A stretch of DNA of 43,652 nucleotides from Rhizobium sp. Q54. Lineage in GTDB: Bacteria > Pseudomonadota > Alphaproteobacteria > ATCC43930 > CGMCC-115725. A model generated the notes under the pieces. The model searched no databases, was not told the origin of the DNA, and saw only the letters and a program-made list of their open reading frames with translations. The DNA is taken from positions 1 to 43,652 of the forward strand of contig CAMATN010000029.1 in the NCBI GenBank assembly GCA_945861155.1. The letters are read 5' to 3'. Of this stretch, positions 1-7,737 are shown piece by piece; position 1 is the first letter of the stretch; the number at the start of each line of letters is the position of its first letter. Both the position numbers and the translations under genes were made by a program.

Positions 1-131
1 AGGGTTTTCTGCGGTGTGTTCCCGCGATACAACCGGGATACATCGGTGGTCTACGTTCCATAGCGCGTGAGTTGCCCCATTCGCGGGACTGTCCGAGCCC
101 GATCTTGCGTCCGTAACTCGCGGTGCGCGTC

Positions 132-815
132 ATGCTTTTCGATCTGATCATCTTCGATTGCGACGGTGTCCTGATCGACAGCGAGATGCTGTCGGTTCGC
201 GCGGACATCGACTGCCTCGCCGAATACGGCCTCGCGCTCTCGGCCGACGACGTTCTCGAACGCTATACCGGCATCAGCCTGGCGGACATGCTGAGCGATC
301 TCGAAAGCCGTTTCGACCGGCCCTTGCTGGGGTTTGCGGAACGCCATCGGCAACGCTTGCGGACAACGTTCGAGGCCGATCTCAAGGCGATCCCCGGGGT
401 CGGGTCCGTGCTCGATGCGCTGGCCTGCCGGCGTTGCGTCGCCTCGAGCAGCACGCCCGAGCGGTTGGAGCATGGCTTGGCGGTGGCCGGTCTGCTCGAT
501 CGCTTTCGCCCCAACCTGTTCAGCGCCCCCAACCTCTTCAGCGCAACAATGGTGGCGCGCGGCAAGCCCGCGCCGGACCTGTTCCTGCACGCGGCGCTGC
601 TTATGGGGGTCGCGCCAGCCCGGTGCGCCGTCATCGAGGACAGCAGGCCCGGCATCGAAGCGGCGGTCGCGGCCGGCATGACCGCGATCGGTTTTACCGG
701 CGGCAGCCATTGCCGGGCGGGCGACGATTCGCGCCTTCGCGCTGCCGGCGCCGCGCATGTGGTCGCGCACATGGCTCAGTTGCTGGCGGCCCTGGTGGCG
801 TTGGACAGGCGTTAG
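132..815 (+). CDS. HAD-superfamily phosphatase (beta-phosphoglucomutase/phosphoglycolate phosphatase-like)
   Basis: A 227-residue soluble protein with the four HAD motifs. The DxD nucleophile pair sits in FDCDGVLIDSE near the N-terminus. A Ser cluster (SSSTPE) follows at about residue 113, then the lysine in RGKPAPD, and the acidic pair in VIEDSRPG. The cap is inserted between motifs I and II, as in subclass I enzymes acting on small sugar phosphates. The exact substrate cannot be told. I chose the ATG at 132 because the nucleophile motif then falls at the usual distance from the start; an in-frame GTG lies at 123. Oddity: the six residues PNLFSA occur twice in tandem between motifs II and III (18-bp direct repeat, 510-545). 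Family assignment is firm, substrate unknown. Confidence 0.9.
   Translation: MLFDLIIFDCDGVLIDSEMLSVRADIDCLAEYGLALSADDVLERYTGISLADMLSDLESRFDRPLLGFAERHRQRLRTTFEADLKAIPGVGSVLDALACRRCVASSSTPERLEHGLAVAGLLDRFRPNLFSAPNLFSATMVARGKPAPDLFLHAALLMGVAPARCAVIEDSRPGIEAAVAAGMTAIGFTGGSHCRAGDDSRLRAAGAAHVVAHMAQLLAALVALDRR
510..545 (+). repeat. 18-bp in-frame tandem duplication inside the HAD gene
   Basis: Two adjacent 18-bp copies (510-527 and 528-545) differ at the ninth base and at the last base. Each encodes Pro-Asn-Leu-Phe-Ser-Ala. The second copy runs directly into the conserved ThrMetValAlaArgGlyLys segment, so the first copy is probably the extra one. Confidence 0.85.
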
Positions 816-906
816 ACAGCGTGCGCGAGCGGCGGTCGAGAGTTGCGGTTGCGCTGACGCACCGGCGCGGGCACACTCGCGCGGTGATTTCAAGCTGCGG
901 ATCGCC

Positions 907-1197
907 ATGCGCGTTGTCTTAGGTCTTGCCCTGCTGGTGTCAGCCCTCGCGGGCTGCACGCCCTATATTCCGGTCAAGGATGGGTTCGGCACCAGCGCGC
1001 TTGTCGCGGTAGGCGATATTCCGCCCGAATTCGCCGAGTTCAACAATTACGACCCGGCGGTAAACGCGCTGCTCGCCGATCAGATCTGCGCGACGCCGTA
1101 TCAGCCGCTCGAGGAAATGAGCCTCGGCGCCTCGGCCGGCCGTCTCGTACAGCTGCGCGGCCGGTGCCAGACCCATATACCGCTATTCGGCCCCTAA
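907..1197 (+). CDS. small lipoprotein of unknown function
   Basis: A 96-residue protein starting MRVVLGLALL. It has a short positive N-region, a hydrophobic stretch and a lipobox (Ala-Leu-Ala-Gly-Cys, Cys at about residue 16), so it should be exported and lipidated. The mature part is about 80 residues with two further Cys (in QICATPY and GRCQTH) that could form a disulfide. I do not recognise a family. A longer in-frame ORF begins at 757, but the signal peptide fixes the start at the ATG at 907. It follows the HAD gene by about 90 bp and may be co-transcribed. The stop codon lies inside the first copy of a 14-bp tandem repeat. Confidence 0.75.
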   Translation: MRVVLGLALLVSALAGCTPYIPVKDGFGTSALVAVGDIPPEFAEFNNYDPAVNALLADQICATPYQPLEEMSLGASAGRLVQLRGRCQTHIPLFGP

Positions 1198-1241
1198 GCC
1201 TCTGCCCCTAAGCCTCTGCCCCTAAGCCTCTGCCCGTAAGC
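1191..1241 (+). repeat. 14-bp tandem repeat, three copies plus a decayed fourth
   Basis: The unit cccctaagcctctg occurs exactly three times (1191-1204, 1205-1218, 1219-1232), followed by a partial, mutated copy (cccgtaagc). It spans the stop codon of the small lipoprotein and ends just before the stop of the convergent decarboxylase gene, so it fills the space between two 3' ends. Confidence 0.9.
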
Positions 1242-1246
1242 AGGGG

Positions 1247-2236
1247 TCAGGCGGCGGCCGGGGAGGTTTGCTGCCGCGCGTCGCCGCGATCGCCGAGCAG
1301 TTCCTCGAAATAGGCGATCGTGCGTTGCAGGCCGAGGCGGAGCGCGGTCTGCGGCTCCCAATTCAACAGCGCCTTCGCCTGCGAGATGTCCGGGCAGCGC
1401 TGGATCGGATCGTCGATCGGCAATGGCCGGTGCTCGATCTTGGAGCGCGACCCGGTCAACTCGATGATCAACTGGGCGAGTTCGGCCACCGAGGTTTCGA
1501 CCGGGTTGCCGAGGTTCATCGGCCCGGTGATGTCGTCGGGCGCCTCCATCATCCGCAGAAAACCCTCGATCATGTCGTCGACATAGCAGAAGGCGCGGGT
1601 TTGCGAGCCGTCGCCGTAGAGGGTAATCGGCTCGTTGCCGAGCGCCTGCACGATGAAGTTCGAGACCACCCGCCCGTCATTCGGGTGCATGCGCGGCCCG
1701 TAGGTATTGAAGATGCGCACAACCCGGATGCGCAGATTGTGCTGCCGGTAATAATCGAAAAACAGCGTCTCGGCGCAGCGCTTGCCTTCGTCGTAGCAGG
1801 CGCGCGGTCCGATCGGGTTGACGTTGCCGCGATAGGATTCGGGCTGCGGGTGCAAGACCGGGTCGCCGTAAACCTCCGATGTCGAGGTCTGCAGGATCTT
1901 GGCCTTCACCCGCTTGGCGAGACCGAGCGTGTTGATCGCTCCGATCACGCTGGTCTTGGTCGTCTGCACCGGATCGAACTGGTAATGAATGGGCGAGGCC
2001 GGGCAGGCCAGGTTGTAGATCTCGTCGACCTCGACGAATAGCGGGTGGGTAACGTCGTGCCGCATCGATTCGAAATGCGGGTCGTTCAGCAAATGCGCGA
2101 TGTTGTCCTTGCGGCCGGTGAAGTAATTGTCGACGCAGAGCACGTCGTGGCCTTGCCCACGCAGGCGCTCGCACAGATGCGAGCCGAGGAACCCGGCGCC
2201 GCCGGTGACGAGTACCCGTTTCATGACAGTACGCAT
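1247..2236 (-). CDS. UDP-glucuronate decarboxylase (UDP-xylose synthase), extended SDR family
   Basis: A 329-residue NAD-dependent sugar-nucleotide enzyme that converts UDP-glucuronate to UDP-xylose. The Rossmann motif GGAGFLGSH lies near residue 12 and the catalytic Tyr-x-x-x-Lys is CYDEGK (Y148, K152). The segment TSTSEVYGD carries the Thr/Glu pair typical of decarboxylases, and the motifs [11 protein letters not shown] and [11 protein letters not shown]-like [11 protein letters not shown] are hallmarks of the UXS group rather than of GalE. An AAGGA Shine-Dalgarno lies about 7 bases before the ATG at 2236, so I prefer it over the ATG at 2224. It is followed upstream, on the same strand, by UDP-glucose dehydrogenase, which makes its substrate. 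The two probably form an operon with the dehydrogenase first. Confidence 0.92.
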   Translation of the reverse strand: MRTVMKRVLVTGGAGFLGSHLCERLRGQGHDVLCVDNYFTGRKDNIAHLLNDPHFESMRHDVTHPLFVEVDEIYNLACPASPIHYQFDPVQTTKTSVIGAINTLGLAKRVKAKILQTSTSEVYGDPVLHPQPESYRGNVNPIGPRACYDEGKRCAETLFFDYYRQHNLRIRVVRIFNTYGPRMHPNDGRVVSNFIVQALGNEPITLYGDGSQTRAFCYVDDMIEGFLRMMEAPDDITGPMNLGNPVETSVAELAQLIIELTGSRSKIEHRPLPIDDPIQRCPDISQAKALLNWEPQTALRLGLQRTIAYFEELLGDRGDARQQTSPAAA

Positions 2237-2319
2237 TGATAGGGTCCTTGGAGGTTATCCGGCGGAGGTCGATCGCGCCGGGTGGTCCCGTGAGCCGACT
2301 AAGGTGTTATTCGGCTGCT

Positions 2320-3711
2320 TCAGCCGATTGCCCGCAAGCCGGGCGGCTTTTGCGTCGCCGCCTCGACGGCTCGCTGGCCGATGGGCCGGCCGATGCTGTG
2401 ATAGGTCAGGCCGGCCGCGATCATTTCGTCCGGCTTGTAGATGTTGCGCAGATCGATCACGACCGGCTTGCGCAAGAGCCCCTTGACCCGGTGGAGATCG
2501 AGCGCGCGGAACGCGTTCCACTCGGTGATCAGCACCAGCGCGTCGGCCCCTTGCATCGCCCCGTAGGCGTCGTCGCAATAGGTGAGGTCCGGCATCAGCT
2601 TCCTGGCCTCCTCCATCCCTTCGGGGTCGAAGGCGCGGATTGTCGCCCCGGCTTCGCGCAACGCCGGCAGGATCGACAGGCTCGGGCTGTCGCGCATGTC
2701 GTCGGTATTGGGCTTGAAGGTCAGCCCGAGCACTGCCAGCGTCTTGCCGGCAAGGTCGCCGCCGCACGCCGCCGCGATCCGGTCGGCCATGCGACGCTTG
2801 CGCGCGTCGTTGACCCGAAGCACGGTGTCGACGATCGACAGCGGCGTCTTGGCGATCTCTGCGGTCCGCACCAGCGCCTGGCAGTCCTTCGGAAAGCACG
2901 ATCCGCCAAAGCCCGGGCCGGCATGCAGGAATTTGCGGCCGATGCGCCCGTCGAGGCCGATGCCGCGGGCGATGTCCTGGACATCGGCGCCGACCGCCTC
3001 GCACAGATCGGCGATCTCGTTGATGAACGTGATCTTGGTCGCGAGAAACGCATTGGCCGCGTATTTGATCAGCTCGGCGCTTTCCAGGGTGGTGAAAACG
3101 ACAGGGGTTTCGAGCAGATAGAGCGGCCGGTACAGCGTGCCCAGGACGCCCCGGGCATGCTCGCTCTCGGTGCCGATGACGACCCGGTCGGGCCGCATGA
3201 AATCCTGGATCGCCGATCCCTCGCGCAAGAATTCCGGGTTCGAGGCGACATCGACGCGGCCGTGCGGCAATTTATTGCGCAGGATGCGCTCGACCCGGCG
3301 GCCGGTGCCGACCGGCACGGTCGATTTGGTGACGATGACGGTGCGCTCGCCGCCGCCCTGGGTTGGCGATCCTTCGGCCAGCGCATCGGCGATTTCTTCC
3401 GCGGCGGCGAAGACATAGCTCAGATCGGCATGGCCGTCGCCGCGACGTGACGGCGTTCCGACCGCGATAAACACCGCATCGGCCCCCGTGACCGCGTCCC
3501 GGAGGTCGGTCGTGAAGCTCAGCCGCCCGGCCGCCGCGTTGGTCGCCACCAGCTGCTCGAGGCCGGGCTCGAAGATCGGGATCTCACCGCGCTTCAGCCG
3601 CTCGATCTTGCCGGCGTCCTTGTCGACGCAGGTCACCGACACGCCGAATTCGGAAAAGCAGGCGCCCGAGACCAGGCCGACATAGCCTGTGCCGATCATC
3701 GCGATGCGCAT
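2320..3711 (-). CDS. ugd: UDP-glucose 6-dehydrogenase
   Basis: A 463-residue enzyme that oxidises UDP-glucose to UDP-glucuronate with two NAD+. The N-terminal Rossmann motif is IGTGYVGLVSGACFSEFG, the central domain has the SNPEFLREG signature, and the catalytic cysteine is C272 in GGSCFPKD. The C-terminal UDP-binding domain follows (TFKPNTDD-like LTFKPNTDDMRDSP). The length is normal. An AGGAG lies about 10 bases before the ATG. It is first in the probable two-gene operon with the decarboxylase, separated by 83 bp, giving a complete UDP-glucose to UDP-xylose route. Confidence 0.95.
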   Translation of the reverse strand: MRIAMIGTGYVGLVSGACFSEFGVSVTCVDKDAGKIERLKRGEIPIFEPGLEQLVATNAAAGRLSFTTDLRDAVTGADAVFIAVGTPSRRGDGHADLSYVFAAAEEIADALAEGSPTQGGGERTVIVTKSTVPVGTGRRVERILRNKLPHGRVDVASNPEFLREGSAIQDFMRPDRVVIGTESEHARGVLGTLYRPLYLLETPVVFTTLESAELIKYAANAFLATKITFINEIADLCEAVGADVQDIARGIGLDGRIGRKFLHAGPGFGGSCFPKDCQALVRTAEIAKTPLSIVDTVLRVNDARKRRMADRIAAACGGDLAGKTLAVLGLTFKPNTDDMRDSPSLSILPALREAGATIRAFDPEGMEEARKLMPDLTYCDDAYGAMQGADALVLITEWNAFRALDLHRVKGLLRKPVVIDLRNIYKPDEMIAAGLTYHSIGRPIGQRAVEAATQKPPGLRAIG

Positions 3712-3906
3712 GGGGCGCGGTCTCCTGTTGTAGCAGCAGTCAATGCAGCCCAGAACGAGCGGTCTTCGCGGTTATTCCGATATTCTGAGGCGCGGCGTGC
3801 TGACGCAGCCGCCCATCAGCGCCCATCAGCTGCCTGGGCGTGGAAGAGGAATGCCGGATCCCGCGTTGTCGCAGCGCCTGAGCCAATCCTAGCCGGTAGT
3901 CACCTG
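3712..3906. promoter_or_regulatory. divergent intergenic region between ugd and galE
   Basis: These 195 bp separate two divergent sugar-nucleotide genes and must hold promoters for both. A short direct repeat (gcgcccatcagc-like, about 3806-3831) is visible. I see no convincing sigma-70 boxes and name no operator. Confidence 0.35.
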
Positions 3907-4908
3907 ATGTCGCAATCGATCCTCGTCACCGGCGGTGCCGGCTATGTCGGCAGTCACGCATGCAAGGCGTTGGCCGAAGCCGGCTATCAACCGGTCGTTT
4001 ACGACAACCTCTCGCGCGGGCACGCCGAGGCGGCGCGCTGGGGACCGCTGGTCGAGGGCGACCTGCACGATGGTGCCCGGCTCAGCGCCACGATGCGCGC
4101 GCACCGGATCGGCGCCATCATGCATTTCGCGGCTTTGGCCTATGTCGGCGAGTCGGTATCCGATCCTGCGACCTATTATAACAACAACGTGGGCGGGACG
4201 CTGGCATTGCTCGGGGCGATGCGCGTGGCCGGCGTCGCGACCATCGTCTTTTCCTCGACCTGCGCGGTTTACGGCGTCCCCGACAGGCTGCCGATTTCCG
4301 AGACGACCGCGACGGCGCCGCTCAACCCCTATGGCGACACCAAGCTGGCGATCGAGCGGGCGCTGCACTGGTACGGCGCGGCCTACGGCATACGCTACGC
4401 GGCGCTGCGCTACTTCAATGCCGCCGGCGCCGATCCCGACGGCGAAATCGGCGAGGACCACGAGCCGGAAACCCATTTGATCCCGCTGGTGCTGCGCGCC
4501 GCGCTCGGCCGTGCCGATCCGCTGCAGATTTTCGGCGCCGACTATGCGACCCGCGACGGCACCGCCATTCGCGACTACATCCATGTCAGCGATCTGGCGA
4601 GCGCCCATGTCGCTGCGCTCGGCCACCTCGCCGCGGGCGGCGACAGCCTGGCGCTCAATCTGGGAACCGGCCAGGGCTGTTCGGTGCGCGAGGTGATTGC
4701 CGCGGTCGAGCGGATCGCCGGCCGCAAGGTGCCGCGGCGCGAGGCGCCGCGGCGCCCGGGCGACCCGCCGGAACTGGTCGCCGACCCGGCGCTCGCCTTC
4801 GCTCGGCTCGGCTGGCGGCCGCGCCACTCCGATCTCGACACGATCATCCGCACCGCGCTCGCCTGGGAAACCCGGCCCGGAGGCACACGCCCTGCCGACC
4901 CCGAATAG
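3907..4908 (+). CDS. galE: UDP-glucose 4-epimerase
   Basis: A 333-residue extended SDR enzyme that interconverts UDP-glucose and UDP-galactose. The NAD motif GGAGYVGSH is at residues 9-17, the catalytic Ser/Thr group is FSSTCAVYG (about 115-123), and the Tyr-x-x-x-Lys is NPYGDTK (Y142, K146). The segments RYFNAAGADPDG and RDYIHVSDLA are GalE hallmarks. Length is normal. The gene is first in the plus-strand run leading to the GH-GT fusion (47 bp gap) and the ABC exporter, so it probably supplies UDP-galactose to that glycan pathway. Confidence 0.94.
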   Translation: MSQSILVTGGAGYVGSHACKALAEAGYQPVVYDNLSRGHAEAARWGPLVEGDLHDGARLSATMRAHRIGAIMHFAALAYVGESVSDPATYYNNNVGGTLALLGAMRVAGVATIVFSSTCAVYGVPDRLPISETTATAPLNPYGDTKLAIERALHWYGAAYGIRYAALRYFNAAGADPDGEIGEDHEPETHLIPLVLRAALGRADPLQIFGADYATRDGTAIRDYIHVSDLASAHVAALGHLAAGGDSLALNLGTGQGCSVREVIAAVERIAGRKVPRREAPRRPGDPPELVADPALAFARLGWRPRHSDLDTIIRTALAWETRPGGTRPADPE

Positions 4909-4955
4909 CGCCGCTCGCCTCCCTGGTCTGCCGATTGCTTGGTTTTGGATCTGAA

Positions 4956-7691
4956 ATGACGATAATTTCCCTCGCGGCGCGACGCAACGCCAACCCTCGA
5001 CCGGTCGCCGAGCCGGATATCCAGCCGAAGCCGGGTGAAACGGGAGCTGCCGGGATGACCACGGTCGACAGCGGAGCCGTCGCGCTGGAGATGCCGGGGC
5101 TTGAACAGCCTGGGCTCGACGCGCTGGCGGTAGGCCCGGCGGCCGGAATCGTCGGCCCGATCCGGGTCCACGGCAAATTCTTTTTCGCCGGCGACGCGAA
5201 GCATTTCGTCAAGGGCGTCACCTATGGCCCGTTCGCCAGCGGCCCGGACGGCAGGCAATTCCCCGAGCGCGCGGTGGTCGAGCGCGATTTCGCGCTGATG
5301 CGCGCCGCCGGGGTCAACACGGTCCGCGTCTTCACCGTGCCGCCGGTGTCGCTCCTCGATCTGGCGGGCGAATCCGGGCTCAAGGTCCTGGTCGGGCTGC
5401 CGTGGGCGCAGCATGTCGCGTTTCTCGACAGCGCGGCGATCAAGAACGAGATCCGCGCCGCGGTCAGCGCCGGGGTGCGGGCTTGCGCGCGCCACCCCGC
5501 GGTCTTTGCCTATCTCGTCGGCAACGAGATCCCGCCCGACATGATCCGCTGGCACGGCGCCGATGCGGTGCGCGGATTCCTCAGGGAGCTCGTCGGGTTG
5601 GTGCGGGCCGAGCACCCGGGGGCGCTGGTCAGCTACGCCAACTTCCCGTCGACCGAATATCTGACGATCGATTTCACCGATTTCCTGTGTTTCAACGTCT
5701 ATCTGCACGACGAGACGGCGTTCCGCCGATATATCGCCCGGCTGCACAATCTGGCGGTCGACAAGCCGCTGGTGCTGACCGAGTTCGGCGTCGATTCGAT
5801 GCGCAACGGCGACGCCGAGCAGTCGCAGATCCTCGCCTGGCAGGTGCGCGCCGCGTTCGCCGCCGGGGTGGCCGGCACCTTTGTCTTCGCCTGGACCGAC
5901 GAATGGTTCACCGGCGGCCATCTGATCGAGGATTGGGCATTTGGCCTGGTCGATCGCGAGCGCCGGCCCAAGCCCGCCTTTCACGAGGTGGCAGGACGAT
6001 ACAAGGGGCCGCTGCCGCCGGCCTTGCCACGCTATCCGCGCGTTTCGGTGGTGGTCTGCGCGTACAATGCCGAGCGCACGATGGAAGCCTGCCTCGCCTC
6101 GCTCGAAGCCCTCGATTATCCCGACTACGAGGTCGTCGTCGTCAATGACGGCTCGACCGACCGCACCCTCGAAATCTCCGAGCGTTTCCCGTTCTGCCGC
6201 ATCATCAGCCAGCCCAACAAGGGGCTCTCCGTCGCGCGCAATGTCGGCGCCGAGGCCGCGACCGGCGAGATCGTCGCCTATACCGACAGCGATTGCGTCG
6301 CCGACCCGGATTGGCTGACCTATCTGGTCGGCAAGATGGAGGCCGGCAATCTGGCGGCCTGCGGCGGCCCCAATTTCCCGCCGCCCGAAGACAGTCTCGT
6401 GCCGGCCGCGGTCGCGGTGTCGCCGGGCGGCCCGACTCACGTGTTGATCAGCGACGAGGTCGCCGAGCACATCGCCGGCTGCAACATGGCGTTCCGCCGC
6501 GATGTGCTGATGGCATTGGGCGGTTTCGACCCGACCTACCGCGCCGCCGGCGACGATGTCGACATCTGCTGGCGCTTCCAGGATGCCGGGCACACGATCG
6601 GCTTCAGCGCGGCCGCGGTGGTCTGGCATTTCCGCCGCAATACGGTGCGCGCCTACATCAACCAGCAGCGCGGCTACGGCAAGGCCGAGGCGCTCGTCTA
6701 CGCCAAGCACCCGTTCCGCTTCAACCTGCTCGGCCAGGCCAAATGGCTCGGGCGGATCTATGGCGATCTGTCGGCGGCGCTGTTGTTGTCGAGAAAGCCG
6801 GTGATCTATTCCGGCATTTTCGGGCGCGGCCTGTTCCAGACCATGTACGAGCCGCCCTCGTCATTGACGGCCCTCTTGCCGCTGACCTTCGAGTGGAGCG
6901 TCGCGTCGCTGGTGCTGGCGCTCGCCGGGATCGTCGCCGGGGGCTGGATGTGGCTGCTCGCGGTGCCATTGCTGACGACCTGGGCGATGTGCGTCAACGG
7001 GGCGCTCAAGGCGCCGATCGATCCGCGCTTTACCGGGCTGAAGGCGCGAGGGCTGGTCGCCCTGTTGATTTATCTTGGTCCGCTGTTGCGCGGCTGGGAG
7101 CGCCTCAAATGGCGCGTCAAGACGATGCAGACGCACGAGCATTTGCGGCTCACCCCGGTCGAGCAGCGCGCCCGGATCGCCTGGCTGGAGCGCGCCTTCA
7201 CGCTGCGCTACTGGGACGAGAACTCGGCCGAGAAGGAGGCGCTGATCGGCGGTCTGATGGATTTCCTGCTGCCGCAGAAATATTTCGTCGTGGCCGATAC
7301 CGGCTGGAGCAAATGGGATTTGAAAATCGCGCGTGGTCTGTGGAGCCGTGCGCTGGTCACGGTGTGCGCCGAGAATCACGGCGGAGCGAGGCGGCTGTTG
7401 CGGGTGCGCTGCGCGATGCGCGTATCGAGCCTCGCGCGCGTGCTGCTGCGCTTTTATGCCGGGCTGGCGGCGGGCAGCCTTATTCTCGGTGCGCCCCTCG
7501 CCGCTTTGGTCGTTTTGGCGATCGCGCTCGTTAACCTAGGCGTGATCGGATGGCGGCTCGTGACGTTTGGCCGGATCATGCATCGGATCATCGAGGCGGT
7601 AGCACGCCAGGCCCGCTTGATGCCGGCCGAGCCAATCGGCGCCGGCGCGTTGCCGCCGACCGGGTTGGCCGGCAACGCGCGCATTAATTAA
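4956..7691 (+). CDS. bifunctional glycoside hydrolase-like / family 2 glycosyltransferase membrane protein
   Basis: A 911-residue fusion. Residues about 67-355 form a (beta/alpha)8 glycosidase-like domain of clan GH-A type, with putative acid/base E191 (GNEIP) and nucleophile E276 (TEFGVDS). Residues about 360-600 form a GT2 (GT-A) domain: VSVVVCAYN, the DxD in TDSDC (D444, D446), the base-donating GDDVD (D533, D534) and an acceptor-side QQRGYG. Hydrophobic segments follow at about 640-690 and a pair near 825-870. No signal peptide or membrane segment precedes the GH domain, so both catalytic domains should be cytoplasmic. I chose the ATG at 4956; the longer reading starts at a TTG. Gene order (galE, this gene, ABC exporter with a 46-bp gap) implies that a glucan or galactoglucan is made and exported. 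Domain calls are firm; the product is inference. Confidence 0.88.
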   Translation: MTIISLAARRNANPRPVAEPDIQPKPGETGAAGMTTVDSGAVALEMPGLEQPGLDALAVGPAAGIVGPIRVHGKFFFAGDAKHFVKGVTYGPFASGPDGRQFPERAVVERDFALMRAAGVNTVRVFTVPPVSLLDLAGESGLKVLVGLPWAQHVAFLDSAAIKNEIRAAVSAGVRACARHPAVFAYLVGNEIPPDMIRWHGADAVRGFLRELVGLVRAEHPGALVSYANFPSTEYLTIDFTDFLCFNVYLHDETAFRRYIARLHNLAVDKPLVLTEFGVDSMRNGDAEQSQILAWQVRAAFAAGVAGTFVFAWTDEWFTGGHLIEDWAFGLVDRERRPKPAFHEVAGRYKGPLPPALPRYPRVSVVVCAYNAERTMEACLASLEALDYPDYEVVVVNDGSTDRTLEISERFPFCRIISQPNKGLSVARNVGAEAATGEIVAYTDSDCVADPDWLTYLVGKMEAGNLAACGGPNFPPPEDSLVPAAVAVSPGGPTHVLISDEVAEHIAGCNMAFRRDVLMALGGFDPTYRAAGDDVDICWRFQDAGHTIGFSAAAVVWHFRRNTVRAYINQQRGYGKAEALVYAKHPFRFNLLGQAKWLGRIYGDLSAALLLSRKPVIYSGIFGRGLFQTMYEPPSSLTALLPLTFEWSVASLVLALAGIVAGGWMWLLAVPLLTTWAMCVNGALKAPIDPRFTGLKARGLVALLIYLGPLLRGWERLKWRVKTMQTHEHLRLTPVEQRARIAWLERAFTLRYWDENSAEKEALIGGLMDFLLPQKYFVVADTGWSKWDLKIARGLWSRALVTVCAENHGGARRLLRVRCAMRVSSLARVLLRFYAGLAAGSLILGAPLAALVVLAIALVNLGVIGWRLVTFGRIMHRIIEAVARQARLMPAEPIGAGALPPTGLAGNARIN

Positions 7692-7737
7692 GGGGCGAAC
7701 GGGCGCCATCCCGCCAAGCTTTTGCCGGAAGAGCCCG

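Noticed and set aside
51-959. 302-residue antisense ORF opposite the HAD gene
   Set aside because: The HAD frame carries all four motifs; this one is a shadow.
1191-1241. CRISPR-like array
   Set aside because: The 14-bp units are directly adjacent with no spacers, and no cas gene is present.
4575-6710. 711-residue antisense ORF opposite galE and the GH-GT fusion
   Set aside because: It mirrors the codon structure of the sense genes, has no recognisable motif and is low in hydrophobic core residues; GC bias explains it.
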